In this document: positions 8,076-16,037 of the stretch, in pieces
Layout of the letters: every line of letters starts with the position of its first letter
Numbering within the stretch: position 1 is the stretch's first letter
Assembly: GCF_019375475.1 (NCBI RefSeq)
Contig: NZ_JAHXGQ010000013.1
Location: forward strand, 124,001-188,000
From: Saccharothrix obliqua
GTDB lineage: Bacteria; Actinomycetota; Actinomycetes; Mycobacteriales; Pseudonocardiaceae
DNA: 64,000 nucleotides
Reading direction: 5' to 3'
Translations under genes and position numbers: made by a program
Notes under the pieces: model-generated
The model's input: only the letters and a program-made list of their open reading frames with translations
Database searches by the model: none
What the model was told of the DNA's origin: nothing

Positions 8076-9434
8076 TCAGAGCTGCTTGACCGCGGCCAGG
8101 AGCTTGGTGAGCGAGTCCTTGGCGTCGCCGAAGAGCAGGGTCGTCTTCGGGTGGTACAGCAGGCTGTTGTCCACGCCCGCGAAACCGGGCCGCATCGAGC
8201 GCTTCATGAACACCACGGCCTTCGCCCGGTCCACGTCGAAGATCGGCATACCGTAGATGGGGCTGGCGGGCTCGTCCCGCGCGCCGGGGTTGACCACGTC
8301 GTTCGCGCCGACCACCAGCACCACGTCCACGCTGCCGATGCCCGGGTTGACGTCGTCGAGTTCCTTCAGGTTCTCGTACGGCACATCGGCTTCGGCCAGC
8401 AGCACGTTCATGTGGCCGGGCATCCGGCCGGCGACCGGGTGGATGCCGTAGTCCACGCTGATACCACGCGATTCCAGCAGCTGCGCCAGTTCCCGCGCGG
8501 CGTGCTGCGCCTGCGCCACGGCCAGGCCGTAGCCGGGCACCACCAGCACGGAGTGCGCGTACCCCAGCAGGATCGCGACGTCCTCGACCGTCCCGGACCG
8601 GACCGTGCGCTGCTCACCGCTCGCCGCCGCGGGCGGCACCGCCTTGAACGCGCCGAACAGGATGTTGGTCAGCGGTCGGCCCATGGCCTGCGCCATCAGC
8701 CGGGTCAGGATGGTGCCCGACGCGCCGACCAGCGTGCCCGCGACGATCAGCAGCGTGTTCTCCAGCACGTAACCGGAAGCCGCCACCGCGAGGCCGGTGA
8801 ACGCGTTGAGCAGGGAGATCGCGATCGGCACGTCCGCGCCGCCCACCGGCAGCACGAACAACACGCCCAGCGCCAGACCCGCCACCGCCAGCAGCACCAG
8901 CAGCGCGGCGGAGCCGGTCGCCGGTGTCGCCACCAGGAGCACCGCGCTCACCGCGGCGACGCCGATGCCGATCCACTGCCCGGACGGCAGCAGCACCGGC
9001 CGGGTGGTCATGATCTCCTGGAGCTTGAGGAACGTCACCAGGCTGCCGGAGAAGCTGACCGATCCGATCAGGACGGTGAGCGCGGTGGCGACGACGAACA
9101 ACACGCCCGCGCCGGTGTTCTCCAGGAACTCGGCGAGCGCCACCAGGGCCGCCGCCGCACCGCCGACCCCGTTGAACAACGCCACCATCTGCGGGATGGC
9201 GGTCATCTTGACCTGCCGCGCGGCGGGCACGCCGACCACCACGCCGACGACGACGGCGACCGCGATCAGCACGTGGTGGTCGCCCGCGGTGGCGAAGGCG
9301 GTCACCACGGCGAGCGCCATGCCGGCCGCGCCGACCAGGTTGCCCACCCGCGCGTACTTCGGCGTGCTGAGGCCCTTGAGCGCCAGGATGAAGCACAGCG
9401 CGGCGGCCAGGTAGGCGAGCTGGACCCACGTCAT
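8076..9434 (-). CDS. pntB: NAD(P) transhydrogenase subunit beta
   Basis: A 452-residue subunit of the proton-translocating transhydrogenase, which transfers hydride from NADH to NADP+ using the proton gradient. The first 260 residues are a series of hydrophobic helices (domain II) starting LAYLAAALCFILALKGLS. The C-terminal about 190 residues are the NADP(H)-binding domain III, with GYGLAVAQAQHAARELAQL, GIHPVAGRMPGHMNVLLAEA and VVLVVGANDVVNP. The ATG start overlaps the stop of pntAB (ATGA). It is the last gene of a three-gene operon and its stop lies one base from the convergent GGDEF gene. Confidence 0.95.
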   Translation of the reverse strand: MTWVQLAYLAAALCFILALKGLSTPKYARVGNLVGAAGMALAVVTAFATAGDHHVLIAVAVVVGVVVGVPAARQVKMTAIPQMVALFNGVGGAAAALVALAEFLENTGAGVLFVVATALTVLIGSVSFSGSLVTFLKLQEIMTTRPVLLPSGQWIGIGVAAVSAVLLVATPATGSAALLVLLAVAGLALGVLFVLPVGGADVPIAISLLNAFTGLAVAASGYVLENTLLIVAGTLVGASGTILTRLMAQAMGRPLTNILFGAFKAVPPAAASGEQRTVRSGTVEDVAILLGYAHSVLVVPGYGLAVAQAQHAARELAQLLESRGISVDYGIHPVAGRMPGHMNVLLAEADVPYENLKELDDVNPGIGSVDVVLVVGANDVVNPGARDEPASPIYGMPIFDVDRAKAVVFMKRSMRPGFAGVDNSLLYHPKTTLLFGDAKDSLTKLLAAVKQL

Positions 9435-9706
9435 CGCTTGTGCCCCTTGAACATCTCCAGCATCCGGTCGGTCACCACGAAGCCGCCGACGACGTTGACC
9501 GTCGCCAGGAACACAGCGAGCAGGCCCAGCACCAGGGTGAGGGCGTCGTCGGCGTGCCCGGTGATCAGGATCGCGCCGACGAGGATGACGCCGTGGATGG
9601 CGTTCGCGCCGGACATCAGCGGGGTGTGCAGGATCGTGGAGACCTTCGAGACCACCTCGAAGCCCACGAACACGGCCAGCACGAAGATCGTCAGCAGTTC
9701 GATCAC
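9431..9706 (-). CDS. pntAB: NAD(P) transhydrogenase subunit alpha part 2
   Basis: A 91-residue membrane protein that supplies the helices fused to the alpha subunit in enterobacteria. Three hydrophobic stretches are visible, with the conserved segments STILHTPLMSGANAIHGV and VVGGFVVTDRMLEMFK. The start is GTG 9706, which overlaps the stop of pntAA in a GTGA; the gene ends in an ATGA overlap with pntB. The split alpha subunit is normal for actinobacteria. Confidence 0.95.
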   Translation of the reverse strand: MIELLTIFVLAVFVGFEVVSKVSTILHTPLMSGANAIHGVILVGAILITGHADDALTLVLGLLAVFLATVNVVGGFVVTDRMLEMFKGHKR

Positions 9707-10812
9707 AGCAGCTCCCGGGTGGGCGCGTGGCGGACTTCGCCCGCGTGCGTCAGGCACGCGCCGGACAGCACCTCGTCGGACAGGTCGGGTTCGACCCGCC
9801 CGTCCGCGGTCATCAGCTTGAGCAGGTTCGCCACGTTGCGCGCGTACAGCCGCGAGGCGTGCACGGGCATGGTGCTCGGCAGGTTCCGCGCGCCGTGGAC
9901 CAGGACGTCGCCCACCCACACGTCCTCGCCGGGCACCGAGCCGACGATGTTGCCGCCGGACTCGGCGGCCAGGTCGACCGCGACGGAACCGGGCGGCATG
10001 GCCTTGAGCATGTCCGTGGTGACCAGGACGGGTGCTTTGCGCCCCGGCACGGCCGCGGTGGAGATCACCACGTCGCTCGCGGCGACCCGGTCCGCGATCA
10101 GCTCCCGCTGGCGTTCCAGGAACGCCTCGGACTGCACGGCGGCGTACACGCCGTCCTGCGACTCCAGTTGCAGCTCCAGGAAGCGCGCGCCGAGGCTGCG
10201 CACCTCCTCGGCGGCGGCGCGGCGCACGTCGTACGCCTCGACCACCGCGCCCAGCCGCCGGGCGGTGGCGATCGCCTGGAGCCCGGCCACGCCCGCGCCG
10301 AGCACGAGCACCTTCGCGGGCGGCACGGTGCCCGCCGCGGTGGTGAACATCGGCAGGAACCGCGGCAGGTGCTGGGCCGCGACGAGCACGGCGCGGTACC
10401 CGGCGACCAGCGCCTGGGACGACAGCGCGTCCGCGCTCTGGGCGCGGGTCACGCGTGGCAGCAGGTCGAGGCTGAACGCGGTGACGCCGCGCTCGGCGAG
10501 GACCCGGACGAGGTCGAGTTCGGCGGACGGCTGGAGGAAGCTGACCGTGATGTCGCCCGACCGCAGTTCGCGGGCGCGGTCCAGGTCCAGCGGCTGCACC
10601 GAGGTGACGACCTCGGCGCGCCCCGCCGGGTGGTCCGGTACGACTTCCGCGCCGGCCGACCGGTAGGCGGCGTCCGAGGCGTGGGCGTGAGCCCCCGCCC
10701 CGGACTGCACGTCGACCGCGAGACCGGCGCCGATCAGCGTGGTCACCGTTTCCGGTAGACCGGCTACGCGGCGCTCAGCGGGCCGCGACTCCGCGGGAAT
10801 GCCCACTCTCAC
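9703..10812 (-). CDS. pntAA: NAD(P) transhydrogenase subunit alpha part 1
   Basis: A 369-residue NAD(H)-binding subunit (domain I), related to alanine dehydrogenase. It starts MRVGIPAESRPAERRVAGLP and carries the Rossmann loop VLVLGAGVAGLQAIATARRLGA. The final part (GVEPDLSDEVLSGACLTHAGEVRH) is typical. The start is GTG 10812. A TAACGT hexamer lies eight bases upstream, so a leaderless transcript is plausible. The NO synthase gene sits 71 bp upstream on the same strand, so read-through from it is also possible. The three subunits are linked by 4-bp overlaps. Confidence 0.95.
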   Translation of the reverse strand: MRVGIPAESRPAERRVAGLPETVTTLIGAGLAVDVQSGAGAHAHASDAAYRSAGAEVVPDHPAGRAEVVTSVQPLDLDRARELRSGDITVSFLQPSAELDLVRVLAERGVTAFSLDLLPRVTRAQSADALSSQALVAGYRAVLVAAQHLPRFLPMFTTAAGTVPPAKVLVLGAGVAGLQAIATARRLGAVVEAYDVRRAAAEEVRSLGARFLELQLESQDGVYAAVQSEAFLERQRELIADRVAASDVVISTAAVPGRKAPVLVTTDMLKAMPPGSVAVDLAAESGGNIVGSVPGEDVWVGDVLVHGARNLPSTMPVHASRLYARNVANLLKLMTADGRVEPDLSDEVLSGACLTHAGEVRHAPTRELL

Positions 10813-10820
10813 GGGAGGTC

Positions 10821-10826
10821 ACGTTA
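10821..10826 (-). promoter_or_regulatory. Candidate -10 element for pnt operon
   Basis: On the minus strand TAACGT ends eight bases before the GTG of pntAA, and no ribosome binding site is seen between them. This is the geometry of a leaderless mRNA. No clear -35 is visible, so confidence is low. Confidence 0.3.
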
Positions 10827-10883
10827 GACGATCAAAGGTGATCCACACCACACCACGCCGTTCACGTTCACCGTACACCCGTA

Positions 10884-12035
10884 CTAGTGAATGACGGGGC
10901 ACACGCCGACCGTGCCGGCCGGGAAGAAGTTCGGCACGAGTTCTTCCTTGTCGTAGTACCGGTGGAAGACACCGGTGAGGCCGCCGGACATCGGCGGCAC
11001 GATCCACGTCCAGTCCGCCGGGCACGACCGGCCGGCTTCCTCCTCCTTCCGGAGGTGGGTCAGGAAGCGGTCGGACTCGGTGTGGTGGTCGGTGATCGTC
11101 ACCCCGGCCTCGCCGAACGAGTGGAGGACGGCCCGGTTCAGCTCGACCAGCACCCGGTCCCGCCACAGCGTCCGCACGCCGGAGGTGTCCAGCCCCATCC
11201 GGCGGCCCAGGTAGGGCAGCAGGTCGTACCGGTCGGTGTCGGCGAAGTTCCGCGCGCCGATCTCGGTGCCCATGTACCAGCCGTTGAACGGCGCGGCCGG
11301 GTAGTCGACACCCCCGATCCGCAGCCGCATGTCGCTGATCGCGGGCACCGCGTGCCAGCGCAGCCCCAGCGACGCCAGCCACGGGTACTCGGGGTGGCTG
11401 ATCGGCACCTCCAGCACGGCGTCCCGCGGCAGCTCGATCATCGCCGGCTCCGCGCCCTCGCGTTCGACGACCAGCGGCAGCACGTCGAAGGGTCCCCGCG
11501 TGACGGGCGGTCTCCACCCCAGCGAGATGACGTGGTCGGTCAGCTCGGCGTTGCGGCGGTCGCCCAGCACACCGCCGTCCTCGCCGCGGTAACCCGCGTA
11601 CCGGATCAGCTGGTCGTTGCGGATGCGCGGTCCGGGCCGCCCCGGCGCGTCGGGGGCGAAGACGGAGATGACGGGGCGCACCTTCCCACCGTTGGTGGCG
11701 AGTCGCAGGTGTGCCACGCACTCGTCGGCGATTTCCTTGGGGTCACGCAGATCGCGGAGATCACGCACCTTCAGGCTGCGCCAGTAGAGCCGCCCGATGC
11801 AGCGCGCGCTGTTGCGCCAGGCGACCCGTGCGCCGAACGCGAGTTCGTCGGCCGTGTGCCGGTACGTGCCGGTCGCGGCGACCTCGGCACGCACCTCGGC
11901 CATCCGGCGCTGGGGAGAACCCGCACCCGGGTGCTCGGAGTGGTACAGGCGGATGAAGTCGTCAGCCTCCGCGAGGTCGACGGTGTTGGTGTGCAAGGGG
12001 ATGGCTTCACTCGTACGGGCGGGGACGGGGGCCAT
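10884..12035 (-). CDS. nos: Bacterial nitric oxide synthase oxygenase
   Basis: A 383-residue NOS oxygenase-domain protein, which oxidises arginine to NO and citrulline with electrons from a separate reductase. The heme thiolate is Cys79 in VAWRNSARCIGRLYW; the arginine-binding Glu is in NGWYMGTEIGARNFADTDRYD; the dimer/pterin region includes DWTWIVPPMSGGLTGVFHRYY. Length matches bacterial NOS, which lacks the reductase domain. The start is ATG 12035: the frame stays open to 12215 but codons there have low-GC third positions and read as promoter DNA. It is followed on the same strand by the transhydrogenase operon, which could supply NADPH. In related bacteria NOS-derived NO serves stress protection or aromatic nitration (TxtD); no partner nitrating P450 is adjacent. 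Confidence 0.93.
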   Translation of the reverse strand: MAPVPARTSEAIPLHTNTVDLAEADDFIRLYHSEHPGAGSPQRRMAEVRAEVAATGTYRHTADELAFGARVAWRNSARCIGRLYWRSLKVRDLRDLRDPKEIADECVAHLRLATNGGKVRPVISVFAPDAPGRPGPRIRNDQLIRYAGYRGEDGGVLGDRRNAELTDHVISLGWRPPVTRGPFDVLPLVVEREGAEPAMIELPRDAVLEVPISHPEYPWLASLGLRWHAVPAISDMRLRIGGVDYPAAPFNGWYMGTEIGARNFADTDRYDLLPYLGRRMGLDTSGVRTLWRDRVLVELNRAVLHSFGEAGVTITDHHTESDRFLTHLRKEEEAGRSCPADWTWIVPPMSGGLTGVFHRYYDKEELVPNFFPAGTVGVCPVIH

Positions 12036-12093
12036 GGCGGCACACCGTAGTTGCCCCACCGGATAAAACGCACCGCCGTGTCGGGCACCCAAC

Positions 12094-12109
12094 GCCCGAT
12101 ACACCGGGC
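12094..12109. promoter_or_regulatory. Inverted repeat upstream of nos
   Basis: GCCCGATACACCGGGC (arms of five, six-base centre) lies about 60 bases before the nos start in AT-richer DNA. It may be an operator for a regulator of the NOS/transhydrogenase unit. Confidence 0.3.
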
Positions 12110-12268
12110 AATCAGTAGCACACGGTGAGTGCTTGATCGGGCAAAAGGGTGCCAGATCCAGCGAAAACGGGTGATCTTCCGCCGGCATCACCCCAACACC
12201 AGTGATATCCGTCACGACCCCTGATCAACACCGACCACCACTCCCCGCTACGCCAACCGGCCCACCGC

Positions 12269-12274
12269 TATGCT
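12269..12274 (+). promoter_or_regulatory. -10-like element for leader ORF
   Basis: TATGCT ends seven bases before the A of the leader ATG at 12282, so transcription should begin at or next to that ATG and produce a leaderless leader peptide. A matching -35 is not clear. Confidence 0.4.
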
Positions 12275-12281
12275 CAGCCTC

Positions 12282-12314
12282 ATGTACCCCCCGTTCCACG
12301 TCTTCTACCTCTGA
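12282..12314 (+). CDS. Putative leader peptide MYPPFHVFYL
   Basis: A ten-codon ORF (ATG to TGA) that ends 162 bases before the glycosyltransferase start. It has no ribosome binding site but sits seven bases behind a TATGCT hexamer, as expected for leaderless translation. It is followed by two hairpins. Short leader ORFs ahead of macrolide resistance genes commonly sense stalled ribosomes (attenuation); that this is one is an inference from position, size and the downstream gene. The peptide does not match a leader I know. Confidence 0.45.
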   Translation: MYPPFHVFYL

Positions 12315-12351
12315 TTCCGACCCGGCCGCAGCCCCCGCGCACCGCGTGAAG

Positions 12352-12410
12352 GGGTTACGCGGCAACCCATGGCGGCACTCGCCCCGCAGGGGCCACTCGC
12401 ACCGCAGGGG
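12352..12410 (+). promoter_or_regulatory. Hairpins and 18-bp repeats in glycosyltransferase 5' leader
   Basis: GGGTT/AACCC (12352-12368) and GCCCC-gca-GGGGC (12381-12393) can form hairpins in the untranslated leader. The second is part of two near-identical 18-bp units (12375-12392 and 12393-12410, core ACTCGC(C/A)CCGCAGGGG) plus a third partial one. Alternative pairings between units are possible, as in an attenuator. No T-run follows. Confidence 0.4.
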
Positions 12411-12476
12411 GCCACTCGCGCCCGTGCCGGCGATCCGCACCCAGTCGGAATCATCGAAGACTTCGGAGCAGCAACC

Positions 12477-13634
12477 GTGTCACACATCGCGTTCCTCAAC
12501 ATCCCCGGTCACGGACACGTGAACCCGACCCTGCCCGTGGTGGCCGAGTTGGCGGCCAGGGGCCACCAGGTCACCTACGCCGTGCCCGCCGCCTTCACCG
12601 CGCAGGTCGAGCACGCCGGCGCCGTGCCGGTCGTCTACCCCACGACCCTCCCCACGTCGGACGACAAGTGGCCGACCGGGATGGGAGCGGCCCTGCAACT
12701 GTTCCTGCGCGAGGCGAAGGAGGTCCTGCCGCACCTGGAGCGGGCCTACGCCGACCACCGACCGGACCTGGTGGTCTACGACATCGCCGCCTGGACCGCC
12801 CGCGTCCTGGCCGAGCGCTGGGGCGTGCCGGCCGTCCAGTTCTCCCCCACGTTCGTCGCCTACGAGGGGTGGGAGGAGGAGATGGGGGACTTCTACGACA
12901 ACCCCGAAGTCCGGCAGGCGTTCCAGGACATCGAGACGTGGCTGCGCGCCGAAGGCAGCACGACGGACCCGCGCACCTACGTCGGCCACCCGGACCGGGC
13001 GGTGGTCAGCATTCCCCGCTCGTTCCAGCCCAACGGCGACTCGGTGCCCGCCAAGTACACGTTCGTCGGTCCTTGCCTGGGCAACCGCGCTTACCAGGGC
13101 GACTGGACGAAACCGGCGGACAAGGACGTCCTCCTCATCTCACTCGGCTCCGCCGACACCGACCGCCCCGATTTCTACCGGGCCTGCGTCGCAGCCTTCG
13201 CCGACGCCCCGAACTGGCACGTCGTGATGAGCATCGGCAAGCACGTCTCCCCCGATGACCTGGGCGCCATCCCGGACAACTTCGAGGTGCACAGGTGGGT
13301 ACCCCAACTGCACATCCTCGGGCAGGCCACGGCGTTCATCACGCACTGCGGAATGGGCGGCACCATGGAGGGCCTGCACCACGGCGTGCCCATGGTAGGC
13401 GTCCCGGGCATGGCCGAGCAGACCATCAACGCCGAACGACTGGAAGCCCTCGGCGTGGGCAAGCACATCCCCCGTGACCAGGCAACCCCGGAAGCCCTGC
13501 GCCAGGCCGTGACAGACCTGACGACCAGCACCGAGGTAGCCACAAGCCTGGCCAAGCTCAAGCAGGAGATCAAAGAAGCAGGCGGCACCACCGCGGCAGC
13601 GAACACCATCGAGGCAGAAATCCCCCGCACGTAA
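12477..13634 (+). CDS. Macrolide-type UDP-glycosyltransferase (MGT family)
   Basis: A 385-residue GT-B glycosyltransferase of family 1. The N-terminal domain begins HIAFLNIPGHGHVNPTLPVV, with the acceptor-side catalytic His in GHGH. The C-terminal donor-binding motif runs WVPQLHILGQATAFITHCG and continues MGGTMEGLHHGVPMVGVPG, then EQTINAERL. This resembles OleD/OleI/MgtA, which inactivate macrolides by glucosylation, although other acceptors are possible. The GTG start at 12477 has GGAG eight bases upstream; the frame is open to 12369 but that part is the repeat-bearing leader. A ten-codon leader ORF and hairpins lie upstream, suggesting antibiotic-inducible control. It is monocistronic and ends in front of a large palindrome. 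Confidence 0.85.
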   Translation: MSHIAFLNIPGHGHVNPTLPVVAELAARGHQVTYAVPAAFTAQVEHAGAVPVVYPTTLPTSDDKWPTGMGAALQLFLREAKEVLPHLERAYADHRPDLVVYDIAAWTARVLAERWGVPAVQFSPTFVAYEGWEEEMGDFYDNPEVRQAFQDIETWLRAEGSTTDPRTYVGHPDRAVVSIPRSFQPNGDSVPAKYTFVGPCLGNRAYQGDWTKPADKDVLLISLGSADTDRPDFYRACVAAFADAPNWHVVMSIGKHVSPDDLGAIPDNFEVHRWVPQLHILGQATAFITHCGMGGTMEGLHHGVPMVGVPGMAEQTINAERLEALGVGKHIPRDQATPEALRQAVTDLTTSTEVATSLAKLKQEIKEAGGTTAAANTIEAEIPRT

Positions 13635-13671
13635 TCCTTAAAACACACTGCCGCGCAGCACAGAACGCCCC

Positions 13672-13804
13672 CCGTCGTGTTCTCCCCGTATGGCCTGCGC
13701 GCCAGCGAACCGCGCTTTGCCAGGGAGGGCAAGCACGCTTTTCGCTTGCCCTCCCTGGCAAAGGGTGGTTGTCTTGACCAGGCCATACGGGGAGAACACG
13801 ACGG
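13672..13804. repeat. 133-bp nested palindrome between convergent genes
   Basis: Two perfect inverted repeats are nested. The outer arms are 25 bp (13672-13696 and 13780-13804, beginning CCGTCGTGTTCTCCCCGTAT). The inner arms are 20 bp (13715-13734 and 13744-13763, CTTTGCCAGGGAGGGCAAGC) around a nine-base loop. RNA from either strand would fold into a very long hairpin. It lies between the ends of the glycosyltransferase and the XRE gene, so it can act as a bidirectional terminator. Its size and two-tier structure also fit a small non-coding mobile repeat; no direct flanking duplication is obvious. Confidence 0.85.
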
Positions 13805-13863
13805 CGCTCTCAAATGTTCTCCTTGGCGGTCTGCCCGTCCGGCGAGGACGCTTTTCAAGACCC

Positions 13864-14106
13864 CTACGCCGACTGCTCAGCCGAACTACCCAACCGCGGA
13901 AACGGATCGGTGGAGAACACCACCTCCACCGCCACCTCGAAATACTGCGCGATCCGCAACGCGAGATAGAGGCTGGGGCTGTACTCACCACGCTCCAGGT
14001 ACCCGACGGTCTGGTAGTGGATCCCCAACGCCTCGGACAACTGCCGCCGCGACACCCCGCGCTCAGCGCGGAGCATCGCGATGCGGTTGTAGACGGTCTC
14101 GCTCAC
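13864..14106 (-). CDS. XRE-family helix-turn-helix regulator
   Basis: An 80-residue one-domain regulator. The HTH reads GVSRRQLSEALGIHYQTVGYLERG, and the protein ends shortly after ALRIAQYFEVAVEVVFS, as in the small Cro/CI-type regulators that accompany ABC-2 transporters. The GTG start at 14106 overlaps the permease stop in a GTGA, so it is the last gene of the ABC operon. It probably controls this operon and perhaps the divergent P450. Confidence 0.88.
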   Translation of the reverse strand: MSETVYNRIAMLRAERGVSRRQLSEALGIHYQTVGYLERGEYSPSLYLALRIAQYFEVAVEVVFSTDPFPRLGSSAEQSA

Positions 14107-14957
14107 CCCACGCCCCTCTGGAGCGCGGCCTGCCGCCGCTGCTCCATGTCCGACCCCGACTCCCGCCGGGCCATTCGTCGCAGAATCGTAGGCGCGACCA
14201 GGAACCCGAGCACGGCCCACACCCCGAGCACCCCGAACATCTCCAGGGTCCGCCACGACCCGGTCAGCTCCGCGGCGGCAGCGGCGTCGGGCAGCAGCGC
14301 CGACCGGGTGCCCAGACCCAGCCAGTACACCGGGAACCCCTGGGCCACGACCTGCAACCAGCCCGGGATGGCCGTGATGGGGTAGAAGATCCCGGAGATC
14401 GCGATGACACCCATGATCGGCAGCATGGTGAAGCCCATCGCGCCCTGCGGGCTCTTGGCGAGCGAGCCGATCACCGCGCCCCACGGCAGCGTGGCCGCCA
14501 TCCCGACCACCAGCACGACCAGCAGGTAGAGGACCTCCGGCACCCCGACACCGCTCAGCCCGCCGACCACCAGGTAGCCGGGCACGAACACGACCAGCAG
14601 GGTGACCAGCAGGTCCAGCGACGTCTGGGTGACCCGCCCGAGGAGGTAGCCGACCATCCCGTTGGGCACGGCCTTGGCCCGCAGCAGCGTGCCGTCCTCG
14701 CGGTTCATCGACAACTGGCCCGCCGGGCCGACGATGCCGTTGAACGCGACCGCCATGCCCAACATGCTGGGCAGCGTCAGCGCGGCCAGCGACACGGTGG
14801 TGCCCGGCACCGTCAAATCGCGCTGGAACCACAGCACGATCAGGAACGCGATGCCCATGAGCACGTTGAAGAACTGGTCGGAGCTGCCCAGGGTGTGCCG
14901 GAACTCCATCCACCCCCGGCGCAGGCCGAGCTTCGCGGCGTGCGTTCGCGCGTTCAC
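14103..14957 (-). CDS. ABC-2 type transporter permease
   Basis: A 284-residue ABC-2 (DrrB-like) permease with about six hydrophobic segments, including FFNVLMGIAFLIVLWF, LDLLVTLLVVFVPGYLVVGG and LLVVLVVGMAATLPWGAVIG, and the family-typical loop NREDGTLLRAKAVPNG. It starts at GTG 14957, overlapping the ATPase stop by GTGA, and its own stop overlaps the XRE start in the same way. With the ATPase it forms an exporter; the substrate is unknown. Confidence 0.9.
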   Translation of the reverse strand: MNARTHAAKLGLRRGWMEFRHTLGSSDQFFNVLMGIAFLIVLWFQRDLTVPGTTVSLAALTLPSMLGMAVAFNGIVGPAGQLSMNREDGTLLRAKAVPNGMVGYLLGRVTQTSLDLLVTLLVVFVPGYLVVGGLSGVGVPEVLYLLVVLVVGMAATLPWGAVIGSLAKSPQGAMGFTMLPIMGVIAISGIFYPITAIPGWLQVVAQGFPVYWLGLGTRSALLPDAAAAAELTGSWRTLEMFGVLGVWAVLGFLVAPTILRRMARRESGSDMEQRRQAALQRGVG

Positions 14958-15862
14958 AGGACCGCCACCTCCTCCTCCGTCGCCTGGCCGCTCTCGTGCC
15001 GCTGCACGAGGGCCAGGTAGGTGTCCTCCAACGTGTTGCGCCGCACCTCCAGCTCGGAGATGCCGCGGTCGTGCTGGGCGAACAGCTCGCGCACGAACCC
15101 GGTGGCGTCGTCGGTGGCGTGCACGTGCCGCCTGCCGTCCTGCGTCCACCGCACCTCGGCCTTGCCCGCGACCTGCCTGCCGAGCTGGTCGGGGCTGCCG
15201 TCGGCGATGATCCGGCCGCCCGCGAGGACCAGGATGCGGTCGGCGAGCTTCTCCGCCTCCGCGAGGTCGTGCGTGGTGAGCAGGATGGTCATGCCCTCCA
15301 GGTCGGCGAGCCGGTGCACCAGGTCGTGGAAGTCGCGGCGGGCGTGCGGGTCGAAACCGGCCGTGGGCTCGTCCAGGAACAGCAGCTCGGGCTTGCCGAC
15401 GATGCCGATCGCCACGTCGAGCCGCCGCCGCTGGCCGCCGGAGAGCTTGCCGACCTTCTTCGCCGCGTGCTCCTCCAGCCCCACCGTGCTGATCAGCTCG
15501 TCGGTGGGGAACGGCCGCGCCCGGCCGGGCGTGCCGTAGGGCTCGTAGTACCGCCCGAGGTGGTCGAGCAGCTCCCGCACCCGCCACCGCGCGTGGTCGC
15601 GCCAGGACTGGAGCACCACGCCCAGCTTCGCCCGCCAGACCTCGTCACCCTTCGCCGGTTCCACGCCGAGCACCCGCACGTGGCCCGCCGACGGGAGCCG
15701 GAAGCCCTCCAGGATCTCGATGGTCGTGGTCTTGCCCGCGCCGTTCGGCCCGAGCAGCGCGACGACCTCCCCCTGCTCCGCGGTGAAGTCCACCCCGTGC
15801 AGCACGTCCACGGAGCCGTACCGCATCCGCAGGTCGCGCACGTCTATGACCACCCCGGTCAC
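14954..15862 (-). CDS. ABC exporter ATP-binding protein
   Basis: A 302-residue ATPase of the DrrA/CcmA type that drives the ABC-2 permease encoded next. It has Walker A LLGPNGAGKTTT, signature KLSGGQRRRLDVA, Walker B LLFLDEPTAGFDP, and the switch His in LTTHDLAEAEKLAD. The C-terminal about 70 residues form the regulatory domain usual in DrrA-type exporters. The start is probably GTG 15862 behind GGAGGGG; a GTG at 15907 is also in frame. Genes ATPase, permease, regulator follow one another with GTGA overlaps. The operon diverges from a P450 gene, with about 175 bp of AT-rich DNA between. Confidence 0.9.
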   Translation of the reverse strand: MTGVVIDVRDLRMRYGSVDVLHGVDFTAEQGEVVALLGPNGAGKTTTIEILEGFRLPSAGHVRVLGVEPAKGDEVWRAKLGVVLQSWRDHARWRVRELLDHLGRYYEPYGTPGRARPFPTDELISTVGLEEHAAKKVGKLSGGQRRRLDVAIGIVGKPELLFLDEPTAGFDPHARRDFHDLVHRLADLEGMTILLTTHDLAEAEKLADRILVLAGGRIIADGSPDQLGRQVAGKAEVRWTQDGRRHVHATDDATGFVRELFAQHDRGISELEVRRNTLEDTYLALVQRHESGQATEEEVAVL

Positions 15863-15918
15863 CCCCTCCGACAGTGGCGGCGCCCATGCCCCACCCGTCC
15901 AACTCACGCGCCACTTTG

Positions 15919-15932
15919 TAGCACACCTGCTA
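15919..15932. promoter_or_regulatory. Inverted repeat in divergent promoter region (1)
   Basis: TAGCACACCTGCTA (5-bp arms, 4-bp centre) lies about 57 bases upstream of the ABC operon start. It is a candidate site for the XRE protein. Confidence 0.35.
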
Positions 15933-15970
15933 TCACTCGTACCAACTCAATTATCTTACGACTTATTTAC

Positions 15971-15986
15971 TTCACGACTTCGTGAA
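15971..15986. promoter_or_regulatory. Inverted repeat in divergent promoter region (2)
   Basis: TTCACGACTTCGTGAA has perfect 7-bp arms and a 2-bp centre. It lies in a distinctly AT-rich patch (about 15930-16000) 52 bases before the P450 start. It is the best operator candidate between the divergent ABC and P450 units. Confidence 0.45.
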
Positions 15987-16037
15987 TCTTCTGTACCTTC
16001 CAAAGGAGGTCCACCGACGCACTGGGAGGTGTGCGAG

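Noticed and set aside
12036-12215. 60-residue Cys-containing N-terminal extension of NO synthase
   Set aside because: Codons have low-GC third positions unlike the gene body, the segment does not belong to bacterial NOS, and it contains an inverted repeat typical of promoter DNA.
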